Origin: Psychrobacillus sp032154225
GTDB lineage: Bacteria > Bacillota > Bacilli > Bacillales_A > Planococcaceae
Assembly: GCF_032154225.1 (NCBI RefSeq)
Contig: NZ_JALDYF010000016.1
Span: 1 to 64,000, forward strand
DNA: 64,000 bases
Direction of reading: 5' to 3'
A program made the position numbers and the translations under genes. The notes below the pieces were generated by a model. The model made no database searches, was not told where the DNA came from, and saw only the letters and a program-made list of their open reading frames with translations. This document shows positions 8,763 through 17,276 of this stretch, piece by piece (position 1 is the first letter of the stretch; each line of letters opens with the position of its first letter).

Positions 8763-9821
8763 TTATTCGTCGTAAATCCTATCCATATTAACAAAGGATG
8801 TATGATAGTTAAGCATACCTTTGATCCGTGTCACATGTATTCTTTCCCCTGCTAAATAACGATTAAAATCAAAGATAACCGGCATTTGATTGCCACCAAT
8901 TGCAAACAAAGCTTTCCTATCTCTTGGAAGATAAGCAGATGTGTGTATAGTTCCAGCAGAAGCATCATATTTGTGAGCAAATATCTCTTTTTCTTTATCA
9001 TTCAATAGCTGATATGCCGTGTATACATCTAAATTATCACTTCTCTGGCTCTCCAATTCTTTCTGCCTTCTTAACGAATCATCCGTTCGATAACGATTTT
9101 CTTCTGTTAATACTTCAAAATGGTTCGTACTAATATTCGACTTTCTCGCTATTACCTTTCTTGGTGAAGCTTCTACAACAAATGTTTCGCCACTCGAATC
9201 TATCAAAACATAACTAAATGATGTTCGATGAGGAATTTCCTTCAATAAAGCAATAGCTTCCTCTACATTAGCACAAGTTTCTAAAATAATTCGGCCAATC
9301 ATATTACAAACAAATCCATTGTCTGATCCAACTCGATTAATAAAGTTATAGCCCATTGCAAGTCCTTTTTCATTCATCCCATCGGTACGTCCTGTTATTT
9401 GCATAGAAGGACCTATCGTTGCATATCCCGAATCCGTAGGTTGGTAAATCATATACCGCCCTTCATAATAACCTGGATGGCTATCATAATTTCGGATGAT
9501 AAATTCAGAACCTGTTAAAATAGAGCATCCACTTTTCTCATACTCTACATAATAACCGCCAAATTCTCTTAGAGCATCCTCCATCGTCCAATTTAGCGCA
9601 TCTGCCAACCCTTGCAGCTCATCCAACATACTCGGCATAAATCGAGAAAATAATTGAATCGCCTCTTGTGCATTAATCGTAAAATGACGTCGTCTTGTAA
9701 TAGCCCATTGCTTTTCACGGTTAAATAAAATAGGAGACTCCTTTAACAGTTCACCTTGCCTATAACCGAAATCATAATGATTCCCTTTAAACTGAATAAC
9801 ATCGCTATAAACATGATTCAT
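8763..9821 (-). CDS. C45-family Ntn hydrolase / acyl-CoA:6-aminopenicillanate acyltransferase-like protein
   Basis: A 352-residue protein of the peptidase C45 / isopenicillin-N acyltransferase-like Ntn-hydrolase family, related to choloylglycine hydrolases. The N-terminal region (GNHYDFGYRQGELL) is typical. The pro-region ends at SGCSIL, where Cys99 would become the N-terminal nucleophile after self-cleavage. RNYDSHPG (about 110) and the TDGMNEKGLAMGYNF segment follow, as in the family. The enzyme should hydrolyse or transfer an amide-linked acyl group; beta-lactam, acyl-homoserine-lactone and bile-salt activities all occur in relatives. It is not clearly in an operon: the TetR gene runs the same way but is read from its own promoter. 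Confidence 0.82.
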   Translation of the reverse strand: MNHVYSDVIQFKGNHYDFGYRQGELLKESPILFNREKQWAITRRRHFTINAQEAIQLFSRFMPSMLDELQGLADALNWTMEDALREFGGYYVEYEKSGCSILTGSEFIIRNYDSHPGYYEGRYMIYQPTDSGYATIGPSMQITGRTDGMNEKGLAMGYNFINRVGSDNGFVCNMIGRIILETCANVEEAIALLKEIPHRTSFSYVLIDSSGETFVVEASPRKVIARKSNISTNHFEVLTEENRYRTDDSLRRQKELESQRSDNLDVYTAYQLLNDKEKEIFAHKYDASAGTIHTSAYLPRDRKALFAIGGNQMPVIFDFNRYLAGERIHVTRIKGMLNYHTSFVNMDRIYDE

Positions 9822-9902
9822 GTACTTATCCCCCTCACTAACCTCAACATCACTTTACCACTCAAATGATATATCCTCAACTAAATAGGCTTATATACTT
9901 TA

Positions 9903-9948
9903 GAAAAGAAAAAGAACCGATATATATGCCTTAGCACACGCACGGTTC
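9903..9948 (-). terminator. Terminator once adjacent to cueP, now displaced by a GC-rich insert
   Basis: The stem GAACCG/CGGTTC (9914-9919, 9943-9948) is followed on the minus strand by a T-rich tail. The same terminator sits directly behind the cueP remnant near 12703-12741, so it belongs to cueP even though about 130 bases now separate them. Confidence 0.65.
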
Positions 9949-9954
9949 AAATTA

Positions 9955-10087
9955 TTTATCTTCGTCCAGCGAAAGCCCCCGCAGAACGGAGATAAAGCCT
10001 CCGGCGGATGTCACAGATTTTCAGAGGAGATTTTCGAGCAAGCTCGAAAAAATCTTGACGCAATTACGCCAATGCGTAATTGATTAT
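9955..10087 (-). repeat. GC-rich interspersed element inserted between cueP and its terminator
   Basis: About 130 bases of GC-rich, structured DNA. On the minus strand it starts with a hairpin of arms CAATTACGC/GCGTAATTG, then a TTTTCGAGC/GCTCGAAAA hairpin, then CTGTGACATCCGCCGGAGG and a GCGGGGGCTTTCGC segment. It is absent from the equivalent place behind the cueP remnant (after 12757), and a shorter decayed relative lies at 34741-34800. No open reading frame or transposase is present. It resembles the non-autonomous intergenic repeats common in Bacillales. Confidence 0.6.
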
Positions 10088-10090
10088 GTT

Positions 10091-10615
10091 TTATGTTAAT
10101 TGCATAGTTGTGACACACGTATTGTCACCTTTAAAAGTAGAGAGTTCAGATTCCACTGTTTTGCCGTCATAATCGATTTTTACTTGATATGTTCGATCAC
10201 GCGGTAACCATAGATCGATAAAACCATTTTCAAAAGATGTAATCGTTTCATCCATCACTACATTGCCTTCTGCATCTTGAATATGCACATCAAAATCTTT
10301 TTCAACTAATTCTCCTTGGCATCCCGTCAAACTGTGGATACCACATTCATGCGTAGAGCTAACAAATGGTGCAATCGAAACAAAAAACTCGTCCTCTGGA
10401 AGATCGAAAGAAGTCTCTTTACCATTATCCGTCACAATCAATTCATGTGATGTAATAGAGGCAGTTACATCTTCAAAAGTACCAACACTATATGCATGAA
10501 CCTTTTCTTTAATATCCTGTTTTCCCTCTTCATTTGGTGCGCTACTATCGCCGTTACAAGCTACTAAAACTAGACTTAGTACTAAGACAAATGCTAAAAA
10601 CAAACCCTTTTTCAT
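10091..10615 (-). CDS. cueP: CueP family metal-binding lipoprotein
   Basis: A 174-residue secreted protein with a lipoprotein signal ending LVLVAC (Cys20). The mature part matches CueP-type proteins: the family core VGTFEDVTASITSHEL near residue 45, the cysteine motif CGIHSLTGCQGEL near residue 100, and the C-terminal GDNTCVTTMQLT. In Salmonella, CueP is a periplasmic copper-binding protein; a role in copper or other metal handling at the cell surface is inferred here. It is a single-gene unit. A decayed second copy of its last codons lies at 12757-12828. Confidence 0.85.
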   Translation of the reverse strand: MKKGLFLAFVLVLSLVLVACNGDSSAPNEEGKQDIKEKVHAYSVGTFEDVTASITSHELIVTDNGKETSFDLPEDEFFVSIAPFVSSTHECGIHSLTGCQGELVEKDFDVHIQDAEGNVVMDETITSFENGFIDLWLPRDRTYQVKIDYDGKTVESELSTFKGDNTCVTTMQLT

Positions 10616-10994
10616 ACATTATTCCACTCCAGTTTTTTTCTCATATTTACTAATCAAACTATTTTCATTTTATCATATCCCCACTTCAATAGTCCGTTTT
10701 CACCGAATGTTCACGAGTTTCTGAGCTTTGAAGCTCATTCATTTTTCACAAAATATCCACCATTAGATAAAAGTAACCCAAGCGTCCTTATACATTGTTT
10801 TATTTTAGATTCACTCTGAAACAAGGAAGTCCACCATGTAAAATAAGATAACAAACATAAAACGACCAAACCAATTCAAAAATGGTTTGGTCGTTTTTAA
10901 CATTATGCTCTTGTAAGATTCGGCGAGCGTGAAAGCCCCAATTCGCAGACTTTTTTCAAGGTGCACATATTTTGGGTATCGTTTCCTACCTTAT
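10616..10994. other. Intergenic region between cueP and the SDR gene
   Basis: About 380 bases without a gene. They contain the AT-rich upstream region of cueP, the strong hairpin at 10859-10898, and a short GC-rich scrap (about 10920-10950, GTGAAAGCCCCAATTCGCAGAC) that resembles part of the GC-rich element at 9955-10087. I see nothing else. Confidence 0.5.
10859..10898. terminator. Bidirectional terminator
   Basis: A 15-bp stem (left arm 10859-10873, right arm from 10883) has A-run and T-run flanks on both sides. It most likely ends the minus-strand SDR transcript. Confidence 0.75.
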
Positions 10995-11762
10995 TTAATA
11001 TAAAACCATCCCACCATCTACAAATAAAGTTGCTCCTGCAACATAACTTGCTTCTTGTGATAAAAGCCAGGCAACTGGTGCGGCAATTTCTTCCGAGTTA
11101 CCAACTACACCACATGGAATTTTATCAATAATTTCTTTAGTGATTACTGGGTCTTCAAAAAACTCTGCATTCATCGGAGTAGCTATTGCATCGGGAGCAA
11201 CACTATTTATTCGAATACCTTTACTTGCATATTCCCGTGCCAATGTTTCGGTCATCATTTTAATGCCCCCCTTTGAAGCAGCATAGTGTACAAAATTTGG
11301 TTTGGAAATTCTTTGATGAACACTAGATATATTGACGATACTTCCTTTTATATTATGCTTAAGCAAGTATTTAATCGTTTCTTGACATCCTAAGAATGCT
11401 CCACGCAAATTAATATTCATAATACGATCCCATTCATCTACCGGTAGGCTCTCAGACGAGTACTCAGATTGAATGCCTGCATTGTTAACAATCCCATGTA
11501 ATGTCCCAAAATGGGAAACAGCTACGTCAACCAGTTTCTTTACTGTATCAACTTCACTAACATCCCCCCGACACGCCACAGCCTGTCCGCCAATTTCTTT
11601 TATAGCACTAACAACTTCATTTGCCAAAGATTCATTACTTTCGTCATGATAATCAACTACAACTTTACACTTTTCTTTGCCAAGACGAATTGCTATCGCT
11701 CGTCCAATTCCTTGCGTTGCACCCGTTACAATAAATACTTTGTCCTTCAAATCATTGTACAT
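10995..11762 (-). CDS. Short-chain dehydrogenase, glucose 1-dehydrogenase-like
   Basis: A 255-residue classical SDR with the nucleotide-binding motif TGATQGIG (residues 13-20), NNAG near 93, the SS...YAASKGG catalytic block near 147-165, and a C-terminal VDGGMVLY. The whole layout is close to Bacillus glucose 1-dehydrogenase. Shared phrases include MYxDLK at the N-terminus, KYLLKHNIKGSIVNISSVH and LFVDGGM. It probably oxidises glucose or a related sugar with NAD(P)+. It has an AGGAGG ribosome site and lies 18 bases downstream of the broken aldose-1-epimerase gene. That pairing makes sense because a mutarotase would feed beta-glucose to the dehydrogenase. Confidence 0.85.
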   Translation of the reverse strand: MYNDLKDKVFIVTGATQGIGRAIAIRLGKEKCKVVVDYHDESNESLANEVVSAIKEIGGQAVACRGDVSEVDTVKKLVDVAVSHFGTLHGIVNNAGIQSEYSSESLPVDEWDRIMNINLRGAFLGCQETIKYLLKHNIKGSIVNISSVHQRISKPNFVHYAASKGGIKMMTETLAREYASKGIRINSVAPDAIATPMNAEFFEDPVITKEIIDKIPCGVVGNSEEIAAPVAWLLSQEASYVAGATLFVDGGMVLY

Positions 11763-11780
11763 AAAAGAAAACCTCCTAAT

Positions 11781-12653
11781 TTATTCGTTAAATTCATGTA
11801 CTTTGCATTTCATCCATGACAATTTCATATCAAATGTTTTTGTTTCCTTAGCCTTAATTTCAATTGCTTCATCTTTTTGAATAGATTCCATTAACCCTTC
11901 GTGATGCGATGCGGAATTTGGTTCTACCCCCATAACATAGCAAGCTCCATAGAACGGATAGTTTTTAAGACCATTAAATTCTTGCCATAACCAAACATTA
12001 GGCATGATTTATTGATCCCACTCTACAACTACACTTAAATCCAATTGCCGATTGCTTATTGAATAGATTCCTCTATCTAAATCTTTTAAAATAGCAAAAT
12101 CCGTCGCCTTATTTGAAGGTACAACACTTAGGTCACTAGATAGGTCTTCAATTGGCCAAGTATGCACACCCTTTTTTAAACGTGATAAAACTGCATCTTG
12201 TTCTGCAGACTCTATCGTTTTCGCTGGCATATCTAGTTCCTGGTCCAATAAATGGTTCACCGAAAGCAATATGCTGCCCCCACTCTACAAACAAATCTTG
12301 TTCACCATTATTTGTAATGCTTTCCTCCACACGAAGAGATTGCTCTGTCACATCTATCGTTACAATTCTTTCAATTGAATATGGAGTTTTATAAAGCCTT
12401 GTTGAAAACTTAATTACAACTATTAAATCCGTTTGATTAACAAATTCATACCTCCATGGAACTTGACATGCTTCGCCATGATAATTATAAGTAACACCAT
12501 TATAAAAACTATCATCCCCAGCATTGGGAAACATAAGCTGCCAACCTCCTGGGTAATTCTGTAGCCAGCGCTCTTGAGATGTATGACAATAATTAGCGCG
12601 ATTACCTAATTTCCAAATACCCAAGGACTTTCCCATTTATACAATCTCTCTAT
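11781..12653 (-). pseudogene. Broken aldose 1-epimerase (galactose-mutarotase-like) gene
   Basis: Three minus-strand fragments together spell one aldose-1-epimerase-family protein. The first part runs from the frame reading YKWESPW, through a frameshift near 12615-12630, into WLQNYPGGWQLMFPNAGD and EWGQHIAFGEPFIGPG. A second frameshift near 12235-12243 leads into LDMPAKTIES...ILKDL. An in-frame TAA at 12009-12011 then separates VVVEWDQ from IMPNVWLWQEFNG and YPFYGACYVMGVEPNS. The expected first 60 or so residues are missing. Each segment keeps good similarity, so the decay looks recent. It lies directly upstream of the glucose-dehydrogenase-like SDR and was probably co-transcribed with it. 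Sequencing errors could explain one lesion but hardly all of them. Confidence 0.8.
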
Positions 12654-12702
12654 CTTAACTTTAGAATAAAGGTAACTTCTCAAATAAACTTAAATAAGAA
12701 AA

Positions 12703-12741
12703 GAAAAAACCATGATACATGCCTTTAGCACATTCACGGTT
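12703..12741 (-). terminator. Relic terminator behind the cueP remnant
   Basis: It aligns with the terminator at 9903-9948: AACC/GGTT stem base, the same CATGCCTTTAGCACA loop wording, and a T-rich minus-strand tail. It now mainly serves as evidence of the duplication. Confidence 0.5.
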
Positions 12742-12756
12742 CAATTACTAGTTGGA

Positions 12757-12828
12757 TTAAGTTAGCTGCATCGTTGCGATACATGCATTATCACCTTTAA
12801 AATTTGAAATTTCTGACTTCGCTATTTA
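12757..12828 (-). pseudogene. Remnant of a second cueP gene (last ~22 codons only)
   Basis: The minus strand reads KSEISNFKGDNACIATMQLT and then TAA (12757-12759). The intact gene ends ESELSTFKGDNTCVTTMQLT. The frame upstream is closed by a stop within a few codons, and the rest of the gene is gone, replaced by the palindrome at 12832-12852. The following terminator is also shared with the intact locus. It was too short to be seen as a gene and is a clear relic of a duplication or of a related strain's copy. Confidence 0.8.
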
Positions 12829-12831
12829 ATT

Positions 12832-12852
12832 TTTGGGTGCCAGGCACCCAAA
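12832..12852. repeat. REP-like palindrome (TGGGTGCCAGGCACCCA core)
   Basis: A perfect 21-base palindrome around a central A at 12842. Neither strand has a following T run, so it is not a normal terminator. It abuts the break point of the cueP remnant. Similar GGTGCC/GGCACC palindromes are dispersed in Bacillales genomes; no transposase is nearby. Confidence 0.55.
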
Positions 12853-12892
12853 CAAAAATAGCCTACTGAATGTGTTTCCCATTCGGTAAGCT
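12853..12892 (-). terminator. Terminator of the GGDEF gene
   Basis: Arms 12860-12872 and 12880-12892 pair with G-U wobbles and are followed by TATTTTTG on the minus strand. The stem overlaps the stop codon region of the gene. Confidence 0.65.
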
Positions 12893-14438
12893 ATTCGTGT
12901 ATTCCCCTTTTGCTGGAAACCCCAAATTTAAAACTTCGCTTTGCGGCATACATGGCTTGGTCAGCATGATGCATAAGTGTTTGTCCATCCTCTCCGTCTT
13001 CAGGAAATTGACTGATACCAACGCTAAGCGAGATAGGTAAATCAGGATGGGTTGTTGTAATATGTTGTGAAAATGTTGATTGTAATTGTTCGATAAACTG
13101 ATTCGTTAGCTGTTTGGAATGTACATCTCGTAGGAAAAGGACAAATTCATCCCCACCTAGTCGTGCAACATCTCCCGTATCCTTTACCGCATCTTGCAAT
13201 ATTTGTGCGGTAACTTGAAGCAATTCATCCCCTACTTGGTGACCATATGTATCATTTAAACTTTTGAAACTATCGATATCTATTAAAAGTAATGTAAGTG
13301 TTTGCTGTTCATTTCGACATGTTTCCATCGCTGCTTCTAATTGTATATTAAACAACCGCCGATTTGGTAAGCGTGTTAAGGTATCGTGGTAAGCGAGAAA
13401 TTCGATTTCCCTTTGATATTGTTTTTGTAACGTTACGTCTTGGAGGATTAATAGAATATGCATTTGATTGTCCACCAATATATAATCTGCATTGACGAGC
13501 AATAAAAATTGAACATCATTATTTGAAATACTCAGAGCATAATCTTTAATTTCTTTTTCGGTTAAAAGCTGTTCCTTTAACATATCGTCTAGCAAAGCAA
13601 ATAATTGCTCTTGTCGGAGATTCAAATTATCAAGCAATTTTGTTGCTGCAGGATTTGCATCATGAATGATCCCTTTAAAGTCAAGAAGCAGAATAGCGTC
13701 TGGATTTAAACGAAATAATTTTTCATAACGTTTATCGTACAAATTAAGAAAATCATGTTGTTTCATTATACGACGTAGGAAATAACACCAAACGATTCCA
13801 GCGTATATAAATAAATTGGGCGGTAGCATGTTTTCGTATGGAAAATAGCCCAATACAATATTTAATATAATCGCTACATAAACCGCTACTATCAGTTGCT
13901 GATAGATTGCCCGTTGTTCTTCCATTTTCGCCTTGGATTTTGCAATCAATAAAGGGATTAAGTAAAGAATATCTATGATAGTACCAACGGTAATGGCTAT
14001 GTAATAGCTCTCATTATAGATTGGATATTTCCACATCCCCACTTCAAAAAAGTCCTGTGTAGAGACCAATTTACCACCAGTGAAAATATTTAAGATACCA
14101 AAAATCAGAGGTACATAAAATATATATGGATACAGAAAACGAGGCCAATTTGTATGAAGACCTGTAAATTTTATAAGAAAGTGAAAGCATAATCCAGGGA
14201 TAATAAGACCTACACTAATTAGCCAAAGAGAAGAAAGCAGAGGACTATATTCTATCGAGACCTGATTTCTCACAAACTCTTCCGCAAATAGTAATAAAAA
14301 GCAAAAAGCAATAAGGCTTAGTAAAATGTGTTCCGTTTTTCTTTTATTGCGGAGAAGTAAATCCGCTGCCATATAAGTCAAAAATAAAATTGGCAGTCCG
14401 TGGGTCAACAGAAGTAGTAATGCCTCATTCAAGTCCAT
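12891..14438 (-). CDS. Membrane diguanylate cyclase (7TM-PAS-GGDEF)
   Basis: A 515-residue protein that should make cyclic-di-GMP. Residues 1-225 hold seven or so membrane helices. Residues about 235-345 form a PAS-like sensor (FRLNPDAILLLDFKGIIHDAN). Residues about 350-505 form the GGDEF domain with the intact catalytic signature GGDEF at 428-432 and the usual DSFKSLNDTYGHQVGD block. There is no RxxD inhibitory site before the signature. The ATG has AGGAGG about eleven bases upstream. It stands alone, flanked by terminators, so the input signal is unknown. Confidence 0.9.
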   Translation of the reverse strand: MDLNEALLLLLTHGLPILFLTYMAADLLLRNKRKTEHILLSLIAFCFLLLFAEEFVRNQVSIEYSPLLSSLWLISVGLIIPGLCFHFLIKFTGLHTNWPRFLYPYIFYVPLIFGILNIFTGGKLVSTQDFFEVGMWKYPIYNESYYIAITVGTIIDILYLIPLLIAKSKAKMEEQRAIYQQLIVAVYVAIILNIVLGYFPYENMLPPNLFIYAGIVWCYFLRRIMKQHDFLNLYDKRYEKLFRLNPDAILLLDFKGIIHDANPAATKLLDNLNLRQEQLFALLDDMLKEQLLTEKEIKDYALSISNNDVQFLLLVNADYILVDNQMHILLILQDVTLQKQYQREIEFLAYHDTLTRLPNRRLFNIQLEAAMETCRNEQQTLTLLLIDIDSFKSLNDTYGHQVGDELLQVTAQILQDAVKDTGDVARLGGDEFVLFLRDVHSKQLTNQFIEQLQSTFSQHITTTHPDLPISLSVGISQFPEDGEDGQTLMHHADQAMYAAKRSFKFGVSSKRGIHE

Positions 14439-14830
14439 GCATCCATTGTCCTCCTTTCACAAGAAATGATATTTTCATAGTAACCTATCCCCGCAATTTA
14501 TGTAAAGTACGAATGAGGACGTAAAGCAAGTCAAAAACGAGTGTTTTAGTATACAATGGTATTCATTTTTTCTTATTAGCACAAATTCAAAAAAAGGATA
14601 AACAACAGACGTGTTAAAAAGTGAAGAAAGAATTCTTCTAATGACTAGACTACCTCAAATGACGCCTTGGTAAAGTTTTACACATCCAAGCGAACTGCTC
14701 CCACGTTTCTTAATAATCGACTTGCAGAAATGAAAAAGTGGGACTGCCTATTGTCGAACACTCGATAATAGGTGGTCCCACTTTCTTAGACTGCTAAATT
14801 AATAACAGTCACTAGAGTCATGATGAACAT
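14439..14830. other. Intergenic region
   Basis: About 390 bases without a gene. The only clear structure is the long hairpin at 14731-14783; the remainder is AT-rich sequence upstream of the GGDEF gene. Confidence 0.5.
14731..14783 (-). terminator. Long terminator hairpin behind the LLM oxidoreductase gene
   Basis: A ~20-bp stem (GTGGGAC...CCTATT / AATAGG...GTCCCAC) is followed on the minus strand by CACTTTTTC. It lies about 50 bases after the LLM stop. Confidence 0.8.
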
Positions 14831-15895
14831 TCACTTTGCGGTTTCTCGTCGAACAACCGGTGCCACTTCCGTCGCCAGCATTTCAATGCCTTCAGCGACC
14901 TTGGAAAACGGCAAACCTCCAATATCCATCTGTGCAATAAATCGTTGATGTCCAAATAATTCATGCTGGTGGAGAATCTTTTCGATAATTTGTTGGGGAC
15001 TTCCGACAAATAGCCCAGTTTCGGGACTAGCCATATACTCGAAATCAGAACGGGACATCATCGTACCCATTCCTCGCTGTTTATTGATATATCCCCAATA
15101 ATTTCCGTAATATGGATAAAATTCATCTTTTGCTTGTTGCGATGTTTTTGCGATAAATGTATGTCCTGTCACCGCTATTTTTAATACATCTTCCGCATGT
15201 CCTGCCTCTGCTCCAGCTTGGCGATACAAATCAACGAGAGGCTTGAATCGAATCGGATCCCCACCGAGTATGGCAAGAGCCAATCCTGTTCCTAGTCTCC
15301 CTGCCCGAATTGCACTTTCTGGCGTTCCTCCTACACCTACCCAAATCGGTAATTTCTCTTGGACTGGACGAGGCGCAATCATGGCATTATTTAGTGAAGA
15401 ACGAAAAGATCCTTGCCAATTGACGATTTCATTGGTATTCAGTTGTTGAAGTAGCTGGATATTTTCCTCAAACAGCTCATCATAGTCGCTTAGATCATAG
15501 CCAAATAGCGGAAAAGATTCTACGAAAGCACCACGACCTGCAATAATTTCAGCACGGCCATTTGAAAGTAAATCAAGCGTCGCAAAGTCTTCAAATAAAC
15601 GAACAGGATCAACCGTACTTAAAACGGTCGTTGCACTTGTCAATTTAATCCGTTTTGTATGTTGTGCAACAGCAGCAAGAACAACTGCCGGAGCCGACAA
15701 TGCGTAGTCCAAGCGATGATGTTCGCCGACTCCAAAAATATCAAGCCCCACTTCATCTGCCAATTTCGCTGCCGCTACTACCTCTTGAAGACGTTGCTTA
15801 ATTCCGATTTTCTTGCCGCTTTGAGGATCTGGACCAAGATCTCCAAACGTATAGATACCAATTTCAATACCTGATTTCTTTGTTTCATTTTGCAT
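14831..15895 (-). CDS. LLM-class flavin-dependent oxidoreductase (luciferase-like monooxygenase)
   Basis: A bacterial-luciferase-like TIM-barrel flavoenzyme (about 354 residues). It has FGVGEHHRLDYALSAP near residue 55, TSATTVLSTVDPVRLFEDFATLDLLS near 90, GRAEIIAGRGAF, and APRPVQEKLPIWVGVGGTPES near 175. Such enzymes use reduced FMN, supplied by a separate reductase, to oxygenate small organic molecules. The ATG at 15895 is chosen because AGGAG lies nine bases before it; the ATGs at 15904 and 15901 are too close to that site. A stand-alone FMN reductase gene lies just upstream on the same strand, which fits the need for reduced flavin. Confidence 0.88.
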   Translation of the reverse strand: MQNETKKSGIEIGIYTFGDLGPDPQSGKKIGIKQRLQEVVAAAKLADEVGLDIFGVGEHHRLDYALSAPAVVLAAVAQHTKRIKLTSATTVLSTVDPVRLFEDFATLDLLSNGRAEIIAGRGAFVESFPLFGYDLSDYDELFEENIQLLQQLNTNEIVNWQGSFRSSLNNAMIAPRPVQEKLPIWVGVGGTPESAIRAGRLGTGLALAILGGDPIRFKPLVDLYRQAGAEAGHAEDVLKIAVTGHTFIAKTSQQAKDEFYPYYGNYWGYINKQRGMGTMMSRSDFEYMASPETGLFVGSPQQIIEKILHQHELFGHQRFIAQMDIGGLPFSKVAEGIEMLATEVAPVVRRETAK

Positions 15896-15951
15896 GAACA
15901 TCATCTCCTAACTTCACATTATTTCACATTAATCAATTATGTCTCGGCTAA

Positions 15952-16003
15952 ATAAAAATATGCCAAGAACCATCACAATTTTGAGTTGTGTTGGTACTTG
16001 GCA
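15952..16003 (-). terminator. Terminator after the FMN reductase gene
   Basis: Arms TGCCAAG (15961-15967) and CTTGGCA (15997-16003) have further inner pairing and are followed by ATATTTTTATTT on the minus strand. Confidence 0.75.
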
Positions 16004-16012
16004 ACAAAACAA

Positions 16013-16570
16013 TTATCGCACAGTTTTTAAAGCTCCGCTCCAAGAAAGGACTTGGTCTATCATAGCGTTTGCGTTGTCCGCATGATAATCAGCAGGTTTG
16101 AACACGCTCATGTTTTCAAAGTCAGACATCAGGGAGAATGTAACTGCTGTACGTACGTCAGCAACTTGCAGCTCACCTAAGATCAGACGTAGGTTTTCAT
16201 GTGCACGCGTGCCTCCCAAGCTACCATATCCAACAAATCCTGCTGCTTTATTGTTCAATTCTGGATTCAAGAAGTCTAGTGCATTTTTTAGTGCTCCACC
16301 AATTGCATGATTATATTCAGGTGTTATGAAAATATAGCCATCGAAAGAAGCCATTTTTTCTGACCAAGCTTTTATTTGTCCTTCCGCATCTGGGTGTGCG
16401 TATGCTGAACCTAAGAATGGAAGATTGTAGTTTGCAAGGTCTACAATTTCATACTCTGCATCATTGCGTTTTACCGCAAAATCATTTACCCATTTTGCTA
16501 CAGCATCACCATTTCGTCCTTCACGCACACTACCTTGAACAATACCTATTCTTAATTTTTCATTTGTCAT
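16013..16570 (-). CDS. NADPH-dependent FMN reductase
   Basis: A 185-residue flavodoxin-fold reductase with IGIVQGSVREGRNGDAVA at the N-terminus (phosphate-binding loop for FMN), the ITPEYNHAIGGALKNALDF signature near residue 80, and GYGSLGGTRAHENLR near 115. It reduces FMN, azo compounds or quinones with NADPH. The ATG at 16570 is preferred: GAGGAGG sits eight bases upstream, whereas the longer frame from 16633 only adds a non-homologous 21-residue leader. It lies downstream of the DoxX gene and upstream of the LLM monooxygenase, all on the minus strand. The three look like one redox or detoxification group. Confidence 0.88.
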   Translation of the reverse strand: MTNEKLRIGIVQGSVREGRNGDAVAKWVNDFAVKRNDAEYEIVDLANYNLPFLGSAYAHPDAEGQIKAWSEKMASFDGYIFITPEYNHAIGGALKNALDFLNPELNNKAAGFVGYGSLGGTRAHENLRLILGELQVADVRTAVTFSLMSDFENMSVFKPADYHADNANAMIDQVLSWSGALKTVR

Positions 16571-16668
16571 TGTATTTTCCTCCTCATTTGTTCTACCTAA
16601 TAGTCTTTGTAAAAATCCCACTTTCATAACCACCTATACAATTTATTTCTTACTATGAAATTTTCTAT

Positions 16669-17076
16669 TTAGCTTTTCCCATTAGTAGGAAATAATTTAT
16701 TACCTAACGAGAAACGGGAACTGCTTGCAATAGAGAGAAAAATCGACATAGCGAGTAATGCTAGTTCCAATTCATACCCTGCCATTTGACCATTTCCAAG
16801 AAATCCTGCAGATATTTTTACTGAGAAAATTGCCCCTAGCATAATAACAGCAAACAATATGGAAATAATTCGTGTTCCAATACCAAGTATCAACAAGATA
16901 CCGCCGATTAACTCTATAACTGCAACGACATAAGCTGTAAACCCTGGAATTCCAAGACTATCAAAAAAACCAACCGCGTTACTTAAGCCTCCTTGAAATT
17001 TAGATAATCCGTGAATGAAAAAAGTAAGACCTAAAATCACGCGTAAAATTACCGTACCTTCATCATTTTTATTCAT
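16669..17076 (-). CDS. DoxX family membrane protein
   Basis: A 135-residue protein with four membrane helices and the DoxX signature RVILGLTFFIHGLSKFQGG at the N-terminus, plus ELIGGILLILGIGTR in the second helix pair. DoxX-like proteins (CatD, MhqP, YfiD types in Bacillus) accompany quinone and thiol-stress defence genes. It is the first gene of the DoxX-FMN reductase unit. Its upstream region carries a repeated palindromic array that could be the operator of an HxlR/MarR-type repressor, and a broken HxlR gene lies just beyond on the other strand. Confidence 0.85.
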   Translation of the reverse strand: MNKNDEGTVILRVILGLTFFIHGLSKFQGGLSNAVGFFDSLGIPGFTAYVVAVIELIGGILLILGIGTRIISILFAVIMLGAIFSVKISAGFLGNGQMAGYELELALLAMSIFLSIASSSRFSLGNKLFPTNGKS

Positions 17077-17106
17077 TTTCTTTATTCTCCTCTACCTTCA
17101 ATTACT

Positions 17107-17151
17107 TTACTTAAGTAACTATACTTCATTAAGTTACTTTATGTAAGCAAC
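17107..17151. promoter_or_regulatory. Candidate operator array for an HxlR-type repressor
   Basis: The 12-bp palindrome TTACTTAAGTAA (17107-17118) is followed by a second near-palindrome GTTACTT-N5-AAGCAAC (17133-17151). The phrase AAGYAACTATAC recurs 32 bases apart (from 17113 and 17145). This lies directly upstream of the DoxX start, where a quinone-stress type regulator would act. Confidence 0.5.
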
Positions 17152-17218
17152 TATACCTTAGTAAGTTTTTATTGTCAAATAAGTTATTAGGTACTCATGA
17201 TATTTGTCCCCGATTTGA

Positions 17219-17253
17219 AAAAGCCGTCCCTCTTTAAGTCAGCGCTGGACGGC
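17219..17253 (-). terminator. Orphan minus-strand terminator
   Basis: GCCGTCC/GGACGGC arms (17223-17229, 17247-17253) with a TTTTT tail on the minus strand. No minus-strand gene lies upstream of it, so it may be a relic of a lost gene or an insulator in front of the DoxX promoter. Confidence 0.5.
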
Positions 17254-17276
17254 TTTAATCATCTATCAATTATTAT

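Noticed and set aside
9955..10087. Riboswitch or small RNA gene
   Set aside because: The hairpins fit no riboswitch class I know, and comparison with the cueP remnant shows it is an insertion downstream of a gene.
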